A stretch of 64,000 nt of DNA from Charina bottae (Eukaryota; Chordata; Lepidosauria; Squamata; Charinaidae): positions 1,860,001 through 1,924,000 of the forward strand of contig JALMGJ010000020.1 in assembly GCA_023362775.1 (NCBI GenBank), in the 5' to 3' direction. This document shows positions 59,166 to 64,000 of the stretch, one piece after another. The notes below the pieces were generated by a model. It was not told the origin of the DNA, did no database searches, and saw only the letters and a list, made by a program, of their open reading frames with translations. Numbering within the stretch: the stretch's first letter is position 1; every line of letters begins with the position of its first letter. Both the position numbers and the translations under genes were made by a program.

Positions 59166-59851
59166 TGATGGGGGCGGGAAACGAGGCCTGCCCGCTTATC
59201 TGCCTGCTTGCCTCTCTCCGCGCAGGGGCTGCTGCGGCTGGAGATGGCGCTGCCTCCCTGCCGCGCCGGGCCTCGCTCAGTGCGAGAGCCAGGGGACGGG
59301 GTTTGCGGGCGGGGGCCTATCACGTGGAAGGGGCGGGGGTGAGTTCAGCTGCGGAAGAGCCACACTCAAGGGGCCAAAGAGCCGCATCTGGCTCGCGAGC
59401 CGCCATTTCCGACCCTTGGCCTAGCCAGTCTCCAGATCTCAACCCCATAGAAAACCTTTGGAGGGAGTTGAAAGTCTGTGTTGCCCAGCGACAGCCCCAA
59501 AACATCACTGCTCTAGAGGAGATCTGCATGGAGGAATGGGCCAACATACCAGCAACAGTGTGTGCCAACCTTGTGAAGACTTACAGAAAATGTTTGACCT
59601 CTGTCATTGCCAACAAAGGATATATAACAAAGTATTGAGATGAACTTTTGATATTGACCAAATACTTATTTTCCACCATAATTTGCAAATAAATTCTTTC
59701 CGAATCAGACAATGTGATTGTCTGGATTTGTTTTCTCATTTTGTCTCTCATAGTTGAGGTCTACCTATGATGTCAATTACAGGCCTCTCTCATCTTTTTA
59801 AGTGGGAGAACTTGCACAATTGGTGACTGACTAAATACTTTGCCCCACTGT

Positions 59852-59852
<1 letters not shown>

Positions 59853-59893
<41 letters not shown>
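59853..59893. repeat. (CA)n(TA)n compound microsatellite
   Basis: Cacaca from 59853 to about 59876, then tatata to 59893, directly after the TA that ends the Tc1 element. Confidence 0.95.
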
Positions 59894-59931
59894 TCTTTTT
59901 TTATATAAAGGGAAGGTGCAATTACATTAGT

Positions 59932-60081
59932 AAAGGTAAAGGTTTTCTCCTGCACAGTCGTGTCTAACTCTAGGGGGCTGTGCTCATCTCTGTTTCTTAG
60001 CCGAAGAGCCAGCGCTGTCCAAAGACGTTTCCGCAGTCATGTGGTCGGCATGCATGCATCGAAAAATCAAAATTGCATGCA
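59932..60081 (-). mobile_element. SINE 3' fragment, antisense
   Basis: It is flanked by the 15-base duplication tgcaattacattagt (59917-59931 and 60082-60096). The minus strand carries gtcatgccgac-like text, catgactgcggaaacgtctt, gctggctcttcgg and agagttagacacgactgtgc then aacctttacctttac. This is the 3' half of the SINE at 51404. The tRNA head is missing, replaced by a gcatgcatgc stretch. Confidence 0.85.
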
Positions 60082-60149
60082 TGCAATTACATTAGTGATT
60101 TGTATATGTGCTAATAGAAGGATTTATAGAAATAATGTGATCTTGGTTT

Positions 60150-60343
60150 GATATAAAGGGATTGATTATGGAAAGTGCTGTATATTCTTGCTGTTGAAAG
60201 TTGGAAGTCACCTTTGTATGTAATTTTCTTTAAAAAAAATTCTTATGTTTCACACTTTTTTAGTTTTTCTTTTTTCTTTTTGTAGTTTTTTTGTAGTTTT
60301 TATCTTTGTTTTAAACTTAATAAAATTATTATTAAAAAAAAGA
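60150..60343 (+). mobile_element. L1 3' UTR fragment
   Basis: Gttggaagtcacctttgtat, then T-rich sequence and aaacttaataaaattattat with an A tail, matches the 3' UTRs of the other L1 copies. The left limit is uncertain. Confidence 0.65.
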
Positions 60344-60840
60344 AAATGAGCAGGTTAATATATTGTGGGATTTCCGAATACAAACTGATAAAGCCTTGCC
60401 ACGTAACACACCAGATTTATCTGTGGTTGAAAAGAAGAAAGTGTGGATAATTGATGTGGGGATAATAGAATAGAATACCAGGGAATAATAGAATATAATA
60501 GAAGACAAAGAATTGGAGAAGATCACAAAGGATCAAGAACTGAAAATCAAAGTTGAAAGATTATAACATAAACCAGCCATGGTGGTCCCAGTGGTTATCA
60601 GCACACTGGGTGTCATACCAAAAAAAACTTGGACAGCACATAGAAAATCTGCGCATTGACAACATTTCCATCTGTCAATTACAAAAGGCCACATTGCTTG
60701 GATCTGCACATACAGTATACTATGCCAATAGATTACGACATCCTAGGTTCTTGGGAAGAACTCAATGCAAATGAACGCCAACACCAGCTAAAGAACTGGC
60801 TGCTGTGATTTCATGTTGTTGTGTATATACTACTACTAAT
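60344..60840 (+). mobile_element. R4/R2-type LINE, C-terminal fragment
   Basis: Decayed frames read ILWDFRIQTDKALPRN, PDLSVVEKKKVWIIDV and ICQLQKATLLGSAHT, in the order of the restriction-like endonuclease domain and tail of R4-clade LINEs. It ends gctgctgtgatttcatgttg then a tactactaataat repeat. At least one frameshift in an A run near 60625. The clade assignment is from memory of lizard R4 elements. Confidence 0.55.
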
Positions 60841-61064
60841 AATAATAATAACAATAATAATAATTTTATCCCACCTTTTTATATATAACTCAAGGCGGAG
60901 AACATACCTAATTCTCTTGCCTATTTTTTCCCCACAACAACCCTGTGAGGTGGGTTGGGCTGAGAGTGACTGGTCCAAGTCACCCAGCCGGCTTTCATGC
61001 CTAAGGGAGGCCTAGAGTTTAGTCTCCTGGTTTTTAGGCCAGCACCACTACACCAAACTAGCCC
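60841..61064 (-). mobile_element. tRNA-derived SINE, antisense
   Basis: The minus strand starts with a tRNA-like A box TGGTGTAGTGG (61045-61055), then a body with ggctgggtgacttggaccag, caacccacctcacagggttg and the tail ataaaattattattattg. The B box is decayed. It shares an AAT-type tail with the R4 fragment beside it. Confidence 0.65.
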
Positions 61065-61365
61065 TAGTAGCCTCACTAGACAAATCACACATAGATACAA
61101 ATGGATTGAAATGTTAATTATTATCCAGCATGATCTGTATCCAAGAAAAGAGAGTTCCCATGGAAAAACAACAAGGCTACCATGTAGGTTAAGAAATTGG
61201 AAATTATGCTCCACACAAAGTAACTTCTTTCACTATATACAGAAGAAAAAAACAGCAGATGTAATATGTGTTAAATTCCACAAGAGGGTGCAACCATATT
61301 CATTTTACTCATGAAGCATTATGAAATCAAAGTATTAATTAAACTATGTAGAGAATCACTGATGG

Positions 61366-61394
61366 TTCATGATGATGATGATGATGATGATGAT
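61366..61394. repeat. (GAT)n microsatellite
   Basis: Gatgatgatgatgatgatga, about nine units. Confidence 0.95.
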
Positions 61395-61829
61395 AATCCT
61401 TATTACAGGGTGATACTCTGCCCATCTCTCATTTAGCCATTCATACATATATAGTAATAACGTTATTCTCTTTTGGTGTAAGCAACATGCAAAGCTCAGA
61501 AAAGGACTAAGAAATAGTAAGCCAAAGAAACTAGACAAAGAGGAGAAAAAATTAAATATAGCTAAATCTAGTTTACACCGACACCAGTTACAATACCTCT
61601 CCATAACCTGATATTATAATCCTATTTTATAAATCGTGTAGTCACTTATGATTGAGATGCTATACAAGTTCACAAATAAATAAATACCTTTCCATCCTTG
61701 TAAACCATTCTTGCTTCTATTACGAACCAGAGAAACACATGCAGATGTGCCATCTACCAAAACAGTCCCAATTATCCCACTAATGAACTGAGGTGTAAGT
61801 AGGGTGCCAGAATGTACTTTTCAGTAAGT

Positions 61830-62110
61830 TTATAAATGGCTTGGATGGTGAGGTGGAGAGAATGCTTATCAAATTTGTAGATTATATGGATCAGATGGGA
61901 TAGGAAATACACTAGAACACAGAAATAAAATTCAAAATGGTTTTGATTGGTTAGAGAAATGGGCTGAAAATAATAAAATTAAATTAAATAAATAGAAATG
62001 CAAAGTTTTTCATTTAGGAAAAAGAATTTAAAGATATAGGATGGTATTTGTATATGTGAAAGGGCTCCTAGAATTGTACTCAATCACAAGCTTTGCCCTA
62101 CAAATGTCAT
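61830..62110 (+). mobile_element. CR1 LINE fragment
   Basis: Tttataaatggcttggatgg then tgaggtggagagaatgctta and caaatttgtagattatatgg encode a decayed FINDLDDEVERMLIKFVD, the CR1 RT segment also seen at 48800. It fades out near gaattgtactcaat. Confidence 0.7.
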
Positions 62111-62474
62111 TCCAGGTTAATACCCTAGTTCAAGGACCTCTGGAAAATGGAGTGGCAGAAGAGAAACCTAATGCGCCAGTGGAGGGAGAGGAAAAGTGAA
62201 TCTGAATGAGCATGAGTTCAACTTCAAGCCTACGCTCTAGAAAAACAAATGGAAAATCTACTTATCTTAACCTGACTATAAATGAAACTCTGGAAATTCA
62301 GGAAATTTGTAGAATAAATTCTTGGTCCACATGAAGGAGAAAATTGCCATAGGATATAGTGGTAAAATGCACATATTTTAAGATCAAAGAGGCAATATTA
62401 GAACAAAAAAGCGACTCCTTTAAAACTTAGAGATACAACCATTGAGATTTTACCAGATGTACCTCCAGCTACCC

Positions 62475-64000
62475 CTTCATGGATCACTGCCTTGTCGTGG
62501 CGAAGGGGCTTGCGTAACTCAATGAAGTCAGGTCAAGAAGAACAGGTCATGACGGAGAGTTCTGACAAAACGTGGTCCACTGGAGGAGGGAATGGCAAAC
62601 CACACCAGTATCCTTGCCAAGAAAACCCATGGACAGTATCAAAAGGCTAAAAGATATGACGCCGGAAGATGAGCCCCTCAGGTTGGAAGGTGTCCAAAAT
62701 GCTACTGGGGAAGAGCGGAGGGCAATTCCAAGTAGCTCCAGTAAGAGTGAAGCGGCTGGGCCAAAGCCGAAAGGACGCTCAGTTGTGGATGTGTCTGGAA
62801 GTGGAAGGAAAGTCCGATGCTGTAAAGAACAATATTGCATAGGAACCTGGAATGTAAGATCTATGAATCAAGGTAAGCTCGATGTGGTCAAACATGAGAT
62901 GACAAGATTGAACATCGACATATTGGGAATCAGCGAACTAAAATGGACAGGAATGGGCGAATTTAATTCAGGAGACCATTATATATACTACTGTGGGCAA
63001 GAATCCCTTAGAAGAAATGGAGTAGCTCTCATAGTCAATAAAAGAGTGGGAAAGGCAGTACTGGGGTACAACCTCAAAAACGACAGAATGCTTTCAGTTC
63101 AAATCCAAGGCAAACCACTCAACATCACAGTGATCCAAGTCTATGCCCCAACCACTGATGCCGAAGAAGCTGAAGTTGACCGGTTCTATGAAGACCTACA
63201 ACACCTTCTAGAACTAACACCAAAAAAAGATGTCCTTTTCATCATAGGGGACTGGAATGCTAAAGTAGGAAGTCAAAAAATAACCGGAATAACAGGCAAG
63301 TTCGGCCTCGGAGTACAAAATGAAGCAGGGCAAAGGCTAATAGAGTTTTGTCAAGAGAACACACTGGTCATAGCAAACACTCTTTTCCAACAACACAAGA
63401 GACGACTCTACACATGGACATCACCAGATGGTCAATACCGAAATCAGATTGATTATATACTTTGCAGCCAAAGATGGAGAAGCTCTATACAATCAGCAAA
63501 AACAAGACCTGGAGCTGACTGTGGCTCAGATCATGAGCTTCTTATCACAAAATTTAGGCTTAAATTGAAGAACGTAGAGAAAAATCACTAGACCAATCAG
63601 GTATGACCTAAATCATATCCCTTATGAATATACAGTGGAGGTGAGGAATAGATTTAAAGGATTAGATCTGGTAGACAGAGTGCCTGAAGAACTATGGATG
63701 GAGGTTCGTAACATTGTACAGGAGGCAGCAACTAAAACCATCCCAAAGAAAAAGAAATGCAAGAAAGCAAAGTGGCTGACTGATGAGGCTTTACAAATAG
63801 CTGAGGAAAGAAGGGAAGCAAAAGGCAAGGGAGAAAGGGAAAGATATAACCAACTGAATGCAGAATTCCAGAGAATAGCAAGGAGAGATAAGAAGGCCTT
63901 CTTAAATGAACAATGCAAAGAAATCAAGGAAAACAATAGAATGGGGAAGACTAGAGATCTCTTCAAGAAAATCGGAGATATCAAGGGAACGTTTTGTGCA
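62475..64000 (+). mobile_element. Bov-B (RTE) LINE, 5' part, runs off the window
   Basis: Starts ccttcatggatcactgcctt and follows the copy at 23678 nearly base for base, without the 563-base insert. It continues to the last base of the window. Target duplication cannot be checked. Confidence 0.92.
62572..64000 (+). pseudogene. Bov-B ORF2, endonuclease and start of linker, one frameshift
   Basis: The open frame 62572-63591 (339 codons) starts MVHWRREWQTTPVSLPRKPM and contains the whole apurinic-type endonuclease: GTWNVRSMNQGKLDV, ISELKWTG, IIGDWNAKVGS, IDYILCSQRW and GSDHELLITKF. An extra base in an A run near 63580 shifts the frame; similarity to the first copy continues in the next frame (RYDLNHIPYEYTVEV onwards) to 64000. 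RT lies beyond the window. Only a handful of differences separate it from the 24631 copy, so both come from one recent source lineage. Confidence 0.9.

Larger units (their letters stand above)
57288..59418. mobile_element. Non-autonomous hAT, 2131 bases, carrying a 205-base tandem repeat
   Basis: The ends caggggtcggcaaacttt and catttccgacccttg are flanked by the exact 8-base duplication gcctagcc (57280-57287 and 59419-59426), which lies in the Tc1 transposase codons for WPS. Its ends match the hAT at 13329, with left and right swapped. The interior holds a 38-base array and the 205-base repeat. GC-rich frames here code for nothing real. Confidence 0.94.
56477..59638 (+). pseudogene. Tc1 transposase, split by a hAT insertion
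   Basis: A DDE transposase. The first part, 56477-57287, has the paired-type helix-turn-helix ([18 protein letters not shown]), a second DNA-binding half around [20 protein letters not shown], and the catalytic aspartates in [13 protein letters not shown] and [12 protein letters not shown]. The second part, 59427-59638, holds the third catalytic residue in [14 protein letters not shown] and the C-terminus to ANKGYITKY. The two parts total 1023 bases, exactly 341 codons with the stop, the usual Tc1 length. The only visible lesion is the 2.1-kb hAT plus its 8-base duplication. Neither half could be catalytic alone. Confidence 0.92.
56330..59850 (+). mobile_element. Tc1/mariner transposon, 5'-truncated and split by hAT
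   Basis: The sequence from about 56330 (ttctctcacagacctgtaac) is the 5' flank and ORF of a Tc1-like element common in fish, amphibians and reptiles. The right end, gactaaatactttgccccac then tg, closes at 59850 with TA at 59851-59852. The left inverted repeat is missing; the element abuts truncated Gypsy sequence. Without the hAT it would be about 1.39 kb. Confidence 0.88.
50893..64000 (-). other. AGAP1: AGAP1 intron upstream of exon 50765-50892 (partial)
   Basis: This lies upstream in gene direction. The preceding AGAP1 exon, encoding the [22 protein letters not shown] part of the GTPase-like domain, was not found up to 64000. Stretches 50893-51391, 51755-52130, 61070-61820 and 62110-62470 contain nothing I recognise apart from a short (GAT)n tract. 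Confidence 0.6.

Noticed and set aside
57288..59418. Treating the interruption of the Tc1 transposase as an intron
   Set aside because: It has hAT inverted repeats and an exact 8-base duplication, and no GT-AG borders at the break.
57449..59424. Long overlapping frames of 110-273 codons on both strands
   Set aside because: They are the 205-base GC-rich tandem repeat read in several frames; 205 is not a multiple of 3, so the frames merely lack stop codons. They lie in a hAT with clear ends.

Overview
The window is animal nuclear DNA, most likely from a squamate reptile (lizard or snake). It is AT-rich and intron-like. It holds near-identical Bov-B (RTE) LINEs together with L1, L2, CR1 and R4-type LINEs, tRNA-derived SINEs of squamate type, many non-autonomous hAT transposons, a Ty3/Gypsy element and Tc1/mariner copies. 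I cannot name the species.

Only one host gene is recognisable. Three exons on the minus strand (50765-50892, 42284-42439, 34993-35085) encode consecutive pieces of AGAP1, an Arf GTPase-activating protein of the endosomal AP-3 pathway. They lie between the end of its GTPase-like domain and the start of its split PH domain. All three have AG/GT splice sites, and their lengths of 128, 156 and 93 bases match whole codons. The gene runs right to left. Introns of 8.3 kb and 7.2 kb separate the exons, and the other 48 kb or so is flanking intron. No further AGAP1 exon was found on either side.

Almost everything else is transposon material layered into these introns. From left to right: 1-13 kb has a TA-flanked MITE family, a 5'-truncated L1 with an 18-base target duplication (2638-4548), a CR1 piece, a small hAT, and a palindromic L1 derivative (11060-11608). 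13-24 kb has a 1.26-kb hAT full of alternating inverted repeats, a nearly full-length decayed L2 (14660-17834), further L1 pieces, two hairpin hATs and an old RTE relic. 23.7-27.5 kb is a full-length Bov-B insertion. 28-35 kb is quieter, includes sequence that resembles a conserved enhancer, and reaches AGAP1 exon 34993-35085. 37.7-38.4 kb is a nest of hATs. 44.1-47.8 kb is an L1 (minus strand) inside a CR1; an internal deletion has fused its ORF1 and ORF2 into one 585-codon frame. 48.5-53 kb has CR1, SINE and L2 copies broken by hATs. 53.05-59.85 kb is a stack: a Gypsy element cut off by a Tc1 element whose transposase gene is split by a 2.1-kb hAT carrying a 205-base tandem repeat. 60-64 kb ends in R4, SINE and CR1 pieces and the 5' half of a second Bov-B.

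The strongest structural evidence is the target-site duplications, which I read directly: 11-18 bases for most LINE and SINE insertions, exactly 8 bases (sometimes with one mismatch) for the hATs, and TA for the MITEs. They fix most boundaries to the base and give the order of insertion. No CRISPR array, rRNA, functional tRNA gene or bacterial operon is present.
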